From assembly GCF_018531465.1 (NCBI RefSeq), contig NZ_JAHDTF010000029.1, positions 81,852-145,851 on the forward strand: a DNA stretch of 64,000 nucleotides, written 5' to 3'. Under the pieces are notes generated by a model. It was given only the letters and a program-made list of their open reading frames with translations, did no database searches and was not told the origin of the DNA. Positions 39,865-48,807 of this stretch are shown piece by piece. This DNA is from Sphaerisporangium fuscum. Lineage in GTDB: Bacteria > Actinomycetota > Actinomycetes > Streptosporangiales > Streptosporangiaceae. Position numbers and translations under genes: made by a program. Numbering within the stretch: position 1 is the first letter of the stretch; each line of letters starts with the position of its first letter.

Positions 39865-40320
39865 ATGTTCAAAAATCTGATTGTCGCGGCCATTCTCACG
39901 GCGGGCATGGCCGCACCCGCCACGACCGCACTGGCCGAAACGCAGGCACAGCCCGCCGCCGGTCATTCGCAGGAAATCATCGGCTATGAAAAGACCGGCG
40001 GGTTCGCCGGCATTCAGCGCACGATTTCGGTGGACCAGGACGGCGTCGCGCGGGCCGCCTCCGCCCAGGCGACCGCCGCCTTCCAGCTCACCGCCGAAGA
40101 GCTCGGCGCGCTGCGCGGCACCCTCGGCGGCATCTCCACCTGGAGCTCCTCCACCAGGGGCTGCGACGTGGCGGACCACTTCACCTACACCCTGCGCTAC
40201 CAGGGCCGCAGCGCCGTCCGCTGCCACACGCTGCCGCGCGACTGGGAGACCGCCGTCGCGCAGCTCGACCGGTTCATCGACCAGCACCTCACCGCCGACC
40301 GGCCCGCAGCGCGCGACTGA
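39865..40320 (+). CDS. Secreted emfourin-like protein (predicted M4-protease inhibitor)
   Basis: A 151-residue protein with a signal peptide (KNLIVAAILTAGMAAPATTA, cleavage near ALA-ET). The mature part follows the emfourin pattern: IIGYEKTGGFAGIQRTISVD QDGV, a central LTAEELGALRGTLGGIS, GCDVADHFTYTLRYQGR and a C-terminal helix LDRFIDQHL. Emfourin, described with protealysin, inhibits thermolysin-type M4 peptidases; the Serratia form is intracellular, so a signal peptide is notable. An M4 protease gene starts at 63177. Two Cys (GCDVAD and VRCHT) could form a disulfide. GAGGAGAAGG lies upstream of the ATG. Confidence 0.7.
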   Translation: MFKNLIVAAILTAGMAAPATTALAETQAQPAAGHSQEIIGYEKTGGFAGIQRTISVDQDGVARAASAQATAAFQLTAEELGALRGTLGGISTWSSSTRGCDVADHFTYTLRYQGRSAVRCHTLPRDWETAVAQLDRFIDQHLTADRPAARD

Positions 40321-40341
40321 TCCGCTTCCACCCAGGCACAG

Positions 40342-40390
40342 CACACCGTGGTACGGCCGAGCGGCGAGGGCCCGGTCGCACCACGGTGTG
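40342..40390. terminator. Bidirectional terminator hairpin
   Basis: CACACCGTGGT (40342-40352) pairs with ACCACGGTGTG (40380-40390) across a 27-base loop. It lies between the convergent emfourin-like and lysR genes. Confidence 0.65.
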
Positions 40391-40441
40391 GCGGAGGTGT
40401 GGACAGCATCGAGGGTCCGCTGTCCGGATCGGGGTCAGGCC

Positions 40442-41350
40442 TCACCTCGTCGTGGCGGGGTGAGGCCTGAGGTGGGCTTCGGCGAATTTCCGGAAGGCCG
40501 CCACGAGGCGGTTCCGGTCGCCGGCGCGGGTGGCCAGCACGACCTGGCTCGGCTCGACGCCCTCCAGAGGGATGGTGGTGACGTCCGGGCGCAGGCGCCC
40601 GGTGTGCTCGCCGGCCGGGATGATCGTGATCGCCTGCCCGGCGGCGACGAGTTCGGCCTTGTCTTCGACGGTCTCGACGAGGGGGCCGTCGGGCGCGGCG
40701 CTTCCGTCGGGACGGGGGTCGATGCGCCAGAAGGCGTTCCAGGCCGGATCGGGCGCCCGCGGCAGGGGTTCGCCGGCGATGTCGTCGACGGTGACGGACT
40801 CCTTGCCGGCGAGGCGGTGGCCGAGGGGCACCACGAGCACCCGGGGTTCGTCGTACAGGACCGTCACGTGCAGGCGGTCGGTCGGGAACGGGAGCCGGGT
40901 CACCACCGCGTCCACGCGGTGATCGAGCAGCGCTTCGCGTGGCTCGTTCCAGGCCAGATGCAGGGTGCGCACGTCGGCGTCGGGGTGCCGGCGGCGCAGT
41001 TCGCGGACGGCCGGAGTGACGATGAGGTTCATGGTGTACCCAACGGTGATCCGGGCCGGCTGGGCGGCGGCCCGGGTGCGCGCCATGGCCTGCGCGGCGG
41101 AGCGCAGCAGCGTCCTGGCGAGAGGAAGGAAGACCTCGCCGGCCTCGGTGAGTTCGGTGCCTCGCGTGGTGCGGTCGAGCAGACGGGCGCCCAGTTGCTG
41201 TTCGAGCCGGCGGATCTGGCGGCTCAGGGACGGCTGGGTGGTGTGGAGGGCTTCGGCGGCGCGGCCGAAATGCCGGTGCTCGGCGACGACGGTGAAGCAC
41301 CGCACCAACCGCAGGTCGAGGTTCACAGGGGGCTGTGGCGAGTCGGGCAC
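40442..41350 (-). CDS. LysR-family transcriptional regulator
   Basis: A 302-residue LysR regulator: helix-turn-helix LDLRLVRCFTVVAEHRHFGR, AAEALHTTQPSLSRQIRRLE and a two-lobed effector-binding domain (ARITVGYTMNLIVTPAVREL ... VAAGQAITIIPAGEHTG). It is divergent from an SDR gene at 41552, its probable target; a palindromic ATACG/CGTAT site lies between them. The ligand is unknown. The start is the ATG/GTG at 41350 giving the family's usual short lead before the helix-turn-helix. Confidence 0.88.
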   Translation of the reverse strand: MPDSPQPPVNLDLRLVRCFTVVAEHRHFGRAAEALHTTQPSLSRQIRRLEQQLGARLLDRTTRGTELTEAGEVFLPLARTLLRSAAQAMARTRAAAQPARITVGYTMNLIVTPAVRELRRRHPDADVRTLHLAWNEPREALLDHRVDAVVTRLPFPTDRLHVTVLYDEPRVLVVPLGHRLAGKESVTVDDIAGEPLPRAPDPAWNAFWRIDPRPDGSAAPDGPLVETVEDKAELVAAGQAITIIPAGEHTGRLRPDVTTIPLEGVEPSQVVLATRAGDRNRLVAAFRKFAEAHLRPHPATTR

Positions 41351-41411
41351 ACCTGAAGCGTAGCCCTCGCCGTTCGAGAGACACCATGAATGACCGCCAT
41401 GACGTGCGGTG

Positions 41412-41426
41412 ATACGTGTCTCGTAT
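41412..41426. promoter_or_regulatory. Candidate LysR binding site
   Basis: ATACGTGTCTCGTAT is an inverted repeat (ATACG, 5 bases, CGTAT) in the 200-bp region between the divergent lysR and SDR genes, and it fits the T-N11-A rule for LysR sites. Confidence 0.5.
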
Positions 41427-41551
41427 TACTCGATGCGAAACATTCATTGGACCCGGAGCGCTCGGCGGCCGGAAGGTGGGACCAGCGGCCGGGCACCGTC
41501 ACGGTGCCGCATCAGGCCGGTCCTCAACTGACGCATCGAACGGAGCGCACC

Positions 41552-42295
41552 ATGCCGGCACCTGTCGCCCTGATCACCGGCGGGACCAGCGGAATCGGCA
41601 AGGCCACCGCCGAACTGCTTCATCAGCGCGGTTACCGGGTGATCGTGACCGGGCAGAACCCCGACACCATCGCCGCCGCCGAGAAATCACTGCCGGAGCA
41701 GGTCGTCGTGATACGCGCGGACGCCCGGTCACTGAGCGACACCGATCGCGTCGTCGAGGAGATCCGGGAGCGCTTCGGCGCTTTGGACGTCCTCTTCCTC
41801 AACGCCGGGATCGTCCGGTCGCAACCGGTCGGAGCATTCGACGAAGCCACCTTCGACGACCTGGTCGAGGTCGACTTCAAGGGCCAGTTCTTCACCCTCC
41901 AGAAGGCTCTCCCGCTGCTCAATGACGGAGGTTCGGTCATCTTCACCGTCGGGATCGGCGCCACCCGTGGAATGGCCGGAGGGTCGGTCACCGCCGCCAC
42001 CAGAGGCGCCCTGCTGTCCATGGTGCCGTCCCTCGCCATCGAACTGGCCCCCCGGCGCATCCGGGTCAACGCCGTCAGCCCTGGTCCCGTCGACACGGGA
42101 ATCTGGGCCAAGGCCGGACTCCCGCCCGAGCAGCTTGAGATGGCCGCCGAGGCCACGGTCTCCCGGGTCCCTCTGGGAAGGTTCGGGACCAGCCGGGAGA
42201 TCGCCGAAGTCGTGGCGTTCCTGGCCTCGGACGCCGCCGGCTACGTCACCGGAGAGAACATCGCCGTCAGCGGAGGAGCCGGGATCAGCACATGA
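41552..42295 (+). CDS. SDR-family protein with degenerate active site
   Basis: A 247-residue SDR fold with TGGTSGIGKATAELL (cofactor loop), the NAG block (LFLNAGIVRSQ) and the C-terminal GYVTGENIAVSGGAG. At the YxxxK position the sequence reads VTAATRGALL: by alignment Tyr is Thr and Lys is Arg, and the Ser position is GIG. The usual catalytic triad is therefore missing, and the product may be a binding or regulatory SDR or use other chemistry. ATG at 41552 with GGAG upstream. Divergent from the lysR gene and likely under its control. Ends at a strong hairpin. Confidence 0.82.
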   Translation: MPAPVALITGGTSGIGKATAELLHQRGYRVIVTGQNPDTIAAAEKSLPEQVVVIRADARSLSDTDRVVEEIRERFGALDVLFLNAGIVRSQPVGAFDEATFDDLVEVDFKGQFFTLQKALPLLNDGGSVIFTVGIGATRGMAGGSVTAATRGALLSMVPSLAIELAPRRIRVNAVSPGPVDTGIWAKAGLPPEQLEMAAEATVSRVPLGRFGTSREIAEVVAFLASDAAGYVTGENIAVSGGAGIST

Positions 42296-42333
42296 GCACG
42301 CCGCCACGACACCGGGTGGATCGCGGTGCGGCA

Positions 42334-42362
42334 GGCGGAGGCGGTTTCGCGCCGCCTCCGCC
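42334..42362. terminator. Bidirectional terminator hairpin
   Basis: GGCGGAGGCGG (42334-42344) pairs perfectly with CCGCCTCCGCC (42352-42362) around a 7-base loop, between the convergent SDR and catalase genes. Confidence 0.85.
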
Positions 42363-42367
42363 GCGCC

Positions 42368-44020
42368 TCACGGGACGAAGTGCTCGTTCGGGACGCAGTG
42401 GGTCATCTTCAAGCCGGCCACGTCGCGGGGGCCGTTCTTGCCCAGGTTGGCCAGGCGCGTCCTGTCCTCCTCGGTGAGGTCCTGGCCGGCGAGCGGCTCG
42501 AGGTGGGCGACGTCCTCCGGGCCGATGCCGATGCCCTCGCCGACCCGCCGGCCGAGGTCGTCCTCGACCAGGAGCAGGTGCCAGATCATCCGTTCCTGGA
42601 CGGGCCGGACGCACTGCTTCAGCATCGTGGTGAAGTTGAGCACCAGGTCGTCGCGCTCCCACTGCTCCATCAGCAGGTAGCGCTGCCCCGCCTGCTTGTA
42701 GTCGTTGGTGCGCGGGATGCGCTTGCGCGTCAGCCGGCCGCTGACCACCGGGCCCTGCTCGTCGTGCGTCGGGTACTTCGCCTCACTCAGCCCGCCGATC
42801 ACGGACGGCTCGTAGTTGACGTGCGGGTTCTCCCCGTTGTCGTCGACGAAGAACGTCATCTGCCCGTCGCGCTGGTTGGTGCGCGCCTCGGCCTGCTTGG
42901 CCTGGTTCACCGGCAACTGCAGGTAGTTGGGCCCGACGCGGTAGCGCTGGGTGTCGCTGTAGGAGAACGTCCGCCCGACGAGCATCTTGTCGTCGGAGAA
43001 GTCGAGGCCGTCCACCAGCACGCCGGTGCCGAAGGCGATCTGCTCGTTCTCGGCGAACATGTTGTGCACGTTGCCGTTCAGCACCATGCGGCCGACGGTC
43101 AGCGCCGGGAACTGGTCCTCCGGCCACACCTTGGTGTCGTCGAGCGGATCGAATTCGAGCTCCGGGTGCTCGTCGTCGGTCATGATCTGCACGCGCAGCT
43201 CCCACTCGGGGTGGTCGCCGCGGTCGATCGCGTCCTGCAGGTCCTTGGTCGCGTGACCGAGATCGAGGGCCTGGACGGCCGCCGCGTCCGCCGCGGTCAT
43301 GCTCTTGACGCCCTGCTTGGGGATCCAGTGGTACTTCACCAGGTGGGTCTCGCCGCGCTGGTTGACCCACTTGTACGTGTTGACCCCGAAGCCCTGCATG
43401 TGGCGGTAGTCCGACGGGATGCCGCGCGGGCTGAACAGGTTGACGAGCATGTGCATGGCCTCGGGGGTCTGCGACATGAAGTCCAGGATGCGGTTCGGCT
43501 CCTGGTGGAAGGTCATCGGGTCCGGCTTGAGCGCGTGGATCACGTCGGGGAACTTGATCGCGTCGCGGATGAAGAACACCGCGAGGTTGTTGCCGACCAG
43601 GTCCCAGTTGCCGTCCTCGGTGTAGAACTTCACGGCGAAGCCGCGCGGGTCGCGGGCGGACTCGGAGGAGTCGCGGCCGCCGATCACGGTGGAGAACCGC
43701 ACCGCGACGTCGGTGCGCTTGCCCGGCTCGCTGAACGGCTTGGCGCGGGTGTAGCGGCTGACGGGCTCGTCTCCGAGGTAGCCGGTCGCCTCGAAGTAGC
43801 CGTAGGCGGTCACGCCGCGGGCGTGGACGACGCGCTCGGGGATCCGCTCGCGGTCGAAGTGGCTGATCTTCTCCAGGAACTGGTAGTTCTCCAGGGTGGC
43901 CGGGCCGCGCGCGCCGACCGTGCGCTGGTTCTGGTTGTCGTATACCGGATGCCCCTGCCTGTTGGTCAGCACGGGACGGTCGTCACCCGGCCCTGGCCCC
44001 TTGTTCGCCGCGTCCGTCAT
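42368..44020 (-). CDS. katA: Heme catalase
   Basis: A 550-residue monofunctional catalase decomposing hydrogen peroxide. The distal His66 lies in PERVVHARGVTAYGYFEATG, the catalytic Asn in NWDLVGNNLAVFFIRDAIKF, and the proximal heme Tyr in VGRTFSYSDTQRYRVGPNY. The length fits the small-to-middle clade with a short C-terminal helix region. It is followed on the same strand by an isochorismatase-like gene upstream at 44116 but with about 95 bases between, so co-transcription is possible. No OxyR or Fur gene is adjacent. Confidence 0.95.
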   Translation of the reverse strand: MTDAANKGPGPGDDRPVLTNRQGHPVYDNQNQRTVGARGPATLENYQFLEKISHFDRERIPERVVHARGVTAYGYFEATGYLGDEPVSRYTRAKPFSEPGKRTDVAVRFSTVIGGRDSSESARDPRGFAVKFYTEDGNWDLVGNNLAVFFIRDAIKFPDVIHALKPDPMTFHQEPNRILDFMSQTPEAMHMLVNLFSPRGIPSDYRHMQGFGVNTYKWVNQRGETHLVKYHWIPKQGVKSMTAADAAAVQALDLGHATKDLQDAIDRGDHPEWELRVQIMTDDEHPELEFDPLDDTKVWPEDQFPALTVGRMVLNGNVHNMFAENEQIAFGTGVLVDGLDFSDDKMLVGRTFSYSDTQRYRVGPNYLQLPVNQAKQAEARTNQRDGQMTFFVDDNGENPHVNYEPSVIGGLSEAKYPTHDEQGPVVSGRLTRKRIPRTNDYKQAGQRYLLMEQWERDDLVLNFTTMLKQCVRPVQERMIWHLLLVEDDLGRRVGEGIGIGPEDVAHLEPLAGQDLTEEDRTRLANLGKNGPRDVAGLKMTHCVPNEHFVP

Positions 44021-44115
44021 GACGAAGGCTCCCTCCTGTGGCCGTCACCGTCGTCACCCCCTTTCCGTTTTGTCCGCCACCGAAGCTCATCGGCCCGTCA
44101 AAACCCCGTAATCCA

Positions 44116-44658
44116 TCACGTCGGAAGACACCTGGCCGATGCGGTGATCTCGGCACGCATGTTGCGTTCCATCATCCTCAGCGCGGCCCGCGCGAGGTCG
44201 GCGTGGATGTGGGCCACGCAGTCCTCGGGGATCCTGATCGAGTAGTGCCGCACGTAGGCGTCCAGGGCGGTGTAGAGGATGCACTGCTCGGTGACCTGCC
44301 CGGTCAGGATGACGGTCTCGACCTCCTGGCGCTGGAGCAGGTATTCGAGCGAGGTGCCGAAGAACGCGCTGTGCCGCACCTTCGGCAGGAAGGCGCAGCC
44401 CTCGGGCGGGAGCAGGGGCTCGACCAGGTCGGGTCTCCTCCCCTTGCGCGCCCGGTCCTCGATCTGTTCTTTCGCTCCCGCGAAGTCGCCGTAGTTGTCG
44501 TTCACGTAGATCACGTCGACGTCGTCGCGCCGGTGGGCCCTCCGGACCAGCTCGGCGAGCGGCGGCACGACCTCCTCGGCGCTGGCTTCGAGCAGCTCGA
44601 CGTCCTCGTGGTCGTACGGGCTGAGCATGTCTATGACGATCAGTGCGGTGGTGCTCAT
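44116..44658 (-). CDS. Isochorismatase-family cysteine hydrolase
   Basis: A 180-residue hydrolase of the isochorismatase/nicotinamidase fold. The catalytic triad is visible: D10 in LIVIDMLSPYDHED, K93 in FLPKVRHSAFF and C126 in LTGQVTEQCILYTALDAYVR. The cis-peptide region GQVTEQC matches the family. The lack of the nicotinamidase metal-site DxH pattern suggests an amidase acting on a small amide, but the substrate is unknown. It is upstream of katA in the same direction and divergent from the ABC-2 transporter operon; a 20-bp palindrome lies in that divergent region. Confidence 0.85.
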   Translation of the reverse strand: MSTTALIVIDMLSPYDHEDVELLEASAEEVVPPLAELVRRAHRRDDVDVIYVNDNYGDFAGAKEQIEDRARKGRRPDLVEPLLPPEGCAFLPKVRHSAFFGTSLEYLLQRQEVETVILTGQVTEQCILYTALDAYVRHYSIRIPEDCVAHIHADLARAALRMMERNMRAEITASARCLPT

Positions 44659-44713
44659 GTTTCCACCGTTCCCACCAGGGGGTGACTGTCACCCGTCATA
44701 GCACTTGGATCAG

Positions 44714-44733
44714 ATGTAGTACATGTACTACAT
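44714..44733. promoter_or_regulatory. Perfect 20-bp palindrome
   Basis: ATGTAGTACATGTACTACAT is an exact inverted repeat located 9 bases before the start of the ABC transporter ATPase gene and 56 bases from the isochorismatase-like start. It looks like a dimeric repressor site (GntR/YtrA- or PadR-like half-sites). No such regulator gene is adjacent. Confidence 0.75.
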
Positions 44734-44741
44734 TCGATGGC

Positions 44742-45583
<842 letters not shown>

Positions 45584-45587
<4 letters not shown>

Positions 45588-46417
45588 ACATGAGGAACCT
45601 GCGCATCGGACTGGGCCGGGGCTGGACGGAGTACGTCCACCTGCTCAAGGATCGCAAAGAGTGGGCGACCGGCATGATCGGCAGCGTCGGGATCTTCGCC
45701 GTCCTGCTCCTGTGGATGGGCGACACCCAGGTCAAGGGGACCGACATGACGGTCGCCACCACCCTGACGGCCGGGTTCCTCGCGTTCGGGATCTTCGGCG
45801 CCGGCCTGATGACACTGCCCCTGACCCTCTCCGCCGACCGCGAGGAGGGGACGCTGCTGCGGCTGCGCGCCCTGCCCGGGGGCATCCCCGCCTACCTGGT
45901 GGGTCGCGCCGTGACCCTGCTGTGCCAGATCGCCGTCAACAGCGTGCTCGTCCTCGCCACCGGTGTGATCGTGGGCGGGGTCGCGCTCCCCCACGACTGG
46001 CTGACCCTGGTCTGGGTGGTCATGCTCGGCACGGTCTCCGTGGTGCCGCTCGGCGCCGCGATCGGCTGTCTGATCCCCGGCCCCAAGACCGCCGGGGGCG
46101 TCCTCGCCCTCGTGATGATGCCGCTGATGCTGATCTCCGGCGTGATGCTCCCGATGACCTTCATGCCGGAGGCGGTGCGGGCGATCGCCCAGGTGTTCCC
46201 GCTGTACTGGCAGGGCCTCGGCCTGCGGGCGGCGATGCTGCCCGACTCGATGCTCGCCGTCGAGATCGGGCACGGCTGGCGCCTGCCGCAGGCGGCGGCC
46301 GTGCTCGCGGCCTGGTCGGTGGCCGGGATGCTGGTCGCCCCGCGCCTGGTCGCGCGGGTGACCCGCCGCACCCCGGCCTCCCGGTCGCCCGCGCGTCCGG
46401 CGACGCGGGGTTCCTGA
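45584..46417 (+). CDS. ABC-2 type exporter permease
   Basis: A 277-residue membrane protein with six hydrophobic helices (GSVGIFAVLLLWMG, TTLTAGFLAFGIFGAGLMTL, VTLLCQIAVNSVLVLATGVI, LVWVVMLGTVSVVPLGAAIG, GGVLALVMMPLMLISGVMLP, AAAVLAAWSVAGMLVAPRLV) and the ABC-2 loop DREEGTLLRLRALP. GTG at 45584 overlaps the ATPase stop; ATG at 45590 is an alternative. It forms the channel with the preceding ATPase. The gene is followed 51 bases later by a small XRE regulator in the same direction. Confidence 0.88.
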
Positions 46418-46468
46418 ACGGCGCACCGGATGTCCTGTCCACCACCAGGCTGCTGAGAGACTGCTGCG

Positions 46469-46708
46469 GTGTCCGGTGAAGAGGTGTACAACCGGATCTC
46501 GATGCTCAGGGCGGAGCGCGGGGTCTCACGTAAGGAACTGGCCGCCGCGCTGGGGGTCCACTATCAGACGATCGGATATCTTGAGCGCGGCGAGTACAGC
46601 CCCAGCCTGTACCTCGCCCTGCGGATCGCCGAATACTTCGGCGTGCCGCTGGAGGTGGTCTTCTCCCTCAAGCCGTTCCCGAGGCTGGGCAGCGAAGTGG
46701 TGAAGTGA
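46469..46708 (+). CDS. Small XRE-family regulator
   Basis: A 79-residue single helix-turn-helix protein (ISMLRAERGVSRKELAAALG, VHYQTIGYLERGEYSPSLYL, IAEYFGVPLEVVFSL) of the compact YozG-like type that is often encoded with a membrane protein. GTG at 46469 was chosen; an internal ATG (MLRAERG) would still keep the domain. Its stop lies in TGATG, coupling it to a 14-codon frame and then to the membrane protein gene. The likely target is this small operon or the exporter before it. Confidence 0.8.
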   Translation: MSGEEVYNRISMLRAERGVSRKELAAALGVHYQTIGYLERGEYSPSLYLALRIAEYFGVPLEVVFSLKPFPRLGSEVVK

Positions 46709-46784
46709 TGGGCGAGCCGGATCAGAGGCGCCCTGGCGGGGTGGTGAAGTGATGGCGGGGCTCGACCAGCGGCGCCTCGAGGAG
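46697..46784 (+). repeat. 44-bp imperfect tandem duplication spanning two gene starts
   Basis: The string GTGGTGAAGTGATGG occurs at 46697 and again at 46741, and the following bases still align (GAGCCGGATCAGAGGCGCC with GGGCTCGACCAGCGGCGCC). The duplication created a 14-codon frame, 46708-46752 (MGEPDQRRPGGVVK), whose ATG overlaps the XRE stop and whose stop overlaps the next gene's ATG. It resembles the first codons of the membrane protein. Confidence 0.65.
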
Positions 46785-47273
46785 GCTCGGCGCGGCCTGC
46801 GGTTCTTCTGGTACGGCACCCGCCGCGGCCGCCGTACGAGCGTGGTCCTCGGCGGGGTGGCGCTGGCGCTCGGCTGGGGCAGCTCGATCGTGTGCTGGTT
46901 CCTCGCGCCGAGCGAGGTGGCGATGTGGAGCACGTTCGCGCTGACGGCCATCGGCCTGGTGCTCTACGCGGGGGTCTTCGCCGTGCTCGCCGTGGCCTCC
47001 GGAGGGGTGATCGGCCTGGCCGAGGCCAAGCTGGACGAACGGCAGCTCGCCGAACGGCGGCGCGCGTACGCCCTCGCCCACCGCGGCTCCGCGGCGATGC
47101 TGGCCGTGGCGCTGATGGTGGCGATGCTCATGCCCGACGACGGTGACCATTTCGTTCACGCCCCCGCGGCCGCCCTCTTCATGTTCATGCTGGCCGGCCT
47201 GACGACCCACCTCATCCTTCCCCACCTGGTCATCGGCTGGCGCCTGCCGGACCCGCCGGACGAGGACGACTGA
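46752..47273 (+). CDS. Four-helix membrane protein encoded with the XRE gene
   Basis: About 173 residues: a basic N-terminus (LDQRRLEEARRGLRFFWYGT) followed by helices SVVLGGVALALGWGSSIVCW, TFALTAIGLVLYAGVFAVLA, GSAAMLAVALMVAMLMP and APAAALFMFMLAGLTTHLIL. Proteins of this type paired with a small XRE regulator are common in Gram-positive bacteria; their role is unknown. Start at ATG 46752 (GTG 46749 also possible). Its last 44 bases overlap the convergent ctaG-like gene. Confidence 0.72.
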   Translation: MAGLDQRRLEEARRGLRFFWYGTRRGRRTSVVLGGVALALGWGSSIVCWFLAPSEVAMWSTFALTAIGLVLYAGVFAVLAVASGGVIGLAEAKLDERQLAERRRAYALAHRGSAAMLAVALMVAMLMPDDGDHFVHAPAAALFMFMLAGLTTHLILPHLVIGWRLPDPPDEDD

Positions 47274-48135
47274 CGTCCCAGGCGGCCGGGGTACGGCGGC
47301 GGGCGGGGCGCCAGGTGGTGATCATCGCGAAGGCCAGCAGGAGCTCGGCGATGTCGCCGCCGTAGTACATGATCTCGGCCGCGCCGCGCAGCTGCACGGC
47401 GGGCGCGGCGACCTCGGGGAGGAGCCCGGCGTACATCAGCTGGGACACGCCCGCGTGCACGGCTATCGCCACGCCCAGCACGACGAGCCGCCGGGGCACC
47501 GGCGGACGGCGCGGGGCGGGGTCCGGCCCCGCGATCATCCACGTGAAGAGGTACCCGGCGAGCACGAAATGCAGATGCACCAGGTCGTGCCCGAGCGGGT
47601 GCGCCATCGCCGCGCCGTACAGCGGCGTGAGGTACAGCACGAGCAGCCCGCCGGCGTTGAGCGCGAGCGCCACCCAGGGCTCGGACACGACGTGCAGGAA
47701 ACGGCTCCGCAGCACGGCCGCGACGGCTCGCCTGCCCGGCGGCCCGGCCGACCGGAGCAGCAGCGTGACCGGGGCCCCGAGGACGAGGCCGAGCGGCGCG
47801 AGCATGCCGAGCAGCAGGTGCTGGAGCATGTGGCCGCGCAGGTCGTGCTCGGCGAACGGCCCGATCGGCGGGAGGAAGGCCGCGGCGAGCAGTGACGCCC
47901 CCGCCAGGAAGCTCGCCGTCCGCCAGTGGCTCCAGCCTTTCGCCTCCCGGCGCCGGCGCGCCGCCGCGGCCGCGTAGGCGACCGCGAGCACCATGACGAC
48001 GACCGCCGCCGTCCCCGGAAGCTGCCCGCCGTGCTCGTGGACGCCGGGCGGCATCGAACCGTGGTCATGGGCGCCGGGCGGCACGATGTGCTCGTGGCCG
48101 CCGGGCGGCGCCGGGCCGTCCTCGCGTCCGGTCAC
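47230..48135 (-). CDS. Cytochrome c oxidase assembly factor CtaG (caa3 type)
   Basis: A 301-residue membrane protein of the caa3_CtaG family, needed for copper-dependent assembly of the terminal oxidase. About seven helices; the family His/Met residues are visible in EHDLRGHMLQHLLLGMLAPL, LGHDLVHLHFVLAGYLFTW, VHAGVSQLMYAGLLP and EIMYYGGDIAELLLAFAMI. Unusually, the first 40 residues are His-rich with three PPGxHxH-type repeats (GGHEHI, GAHDHG, GVHEHG), a likely copper-binding extension. GTG overlaps the DUF2243 stop, forming a two-gene operon. Confidence 0.87.
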   Translation of the reverse strand: MTGREDGPAPPGGHEHIVPPGAHDHGSMPPGVHEHGGQLPGTAAVVVMVLAVAYAAAAARRRREAKGWSHWRTASFLAGASLLAAAFLPPIGPFAEHDLRGHMLQHLLLGMLAPLGLVLGAPVTLLLRSAGPPGRRAVAAVLRSRFLHVVSEPWVALALNAGGLLVLYLTPLYGAAMAHPLGHDLVHLHFVLAGYLFTWMIAGPDPAPRRPPVPRRLVVLGVAIAVHAGVSQLMYAGLLPEVAAPAVQLRGAAEIMYYGGDIAELLLAFAMITTWRPARRRTPAAWDVSRPRPAGPAGASR

Positions 48136-48671
48136 CGGGCCGCGGCCGGCGCGGAGTCGCAGACGTCCAGGCCGGGGGCGTCACGGGCCAGCAGCCACCC
48201 GCCCGCGACCAGCAGGGCGCCGAAGACGAGGAAACCGATGTCCCACCACGTCTGGTACGGCCCGGAGCGCACGTGGTGGATGCCCAGGATGTGGTGGTCG
48301 ATGATCCCCTCGACGAGGTTGAACAGCCCCCACCCCACCAGGCCCCAGCCCCACAGCGCCCGGGAGCGCCACAGCCGTCCCCGCGAGTGGGTGACCCGGG
48401 AGTACAGCAGGGCGAGGCCGGCCAGCACCGCCAGCCAGGTGAACACATGGAACAGGCCGTCCCACAGGGTGTTCATCTCCAGGCCGCCGACGGTGTGCGG
48501 CGAGTAGTACCTCACGCCGATGTTGTCGGTGTCGGTGCTGCTCAGCATGTGATGCCACTGGAGCACCTGGTGCAGCAGGATGCCGTCGACGAACCCGCCC
48601 ATCCCGACCCCGAGAACGATGCCCGGCAGCGCGAGGCTCCGCCCGCCACCGGTCGTGCTGATCGCCGTCAT
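48132..48671 (-). CDS. DUF2243 membrane protein
   Basis: A 179-residue membrane protein with the DUF2243 features: GIVLGVGMGGFVDGILLHQV, LQWHHMLSS, MNTLWDGLFHVFTWLAVLAG, GLFNLVEGIIDHHILGIHHV and a C-terminal helix FLVFGALLVAGGWLLA. The many buried His residues (HQVLQWHH, DHHILGIHH) suggest metal or heme contact. It is routinely found next to CtaG-like genes, as here, with GTGA overlap. ATG at 48671 has GGGAGGAGCG upstream. Function not established; a role in copper handling or oxidase maturation is inferred from the pairing. Confidence 0.82.
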   Translation of the reverse strand: MTAISTTGGGRSLALPGIVLGVGMGGFVDGILLHQVLQWHHMLSSTDTDNIGVRYYSPHTVGGLEMNTLWDGLFHVFTWLAVLAGLALLYSRVTHSRGRLWRSRALWGWGLVGWGLFNLVEGIIDHHILGIHHVRSGPYQTWWDIGFLVFGALLVAGGWLLARDAPGLDVCDSAPAAAR

Positions 48672-48807
48672 GGTTCGCTCCTCCCTTGATACGGCAGGGC
48701 GCCCGCCGGACTCGTCGGTCCGTCCTCTCCCCCGGCACGAACCGGGTACGCGGCACTTGATCAGTGGCTTGCCCAGGCCCCGGTCCCGCAAACGGCCGCG
48801 CGCCGGC

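Noticed and set aside
42326..44245. 639-codon open frame opposite the catalase gene
   Set aside because: Antisense shadow; the minus strand encodes an unmistakable catalase.
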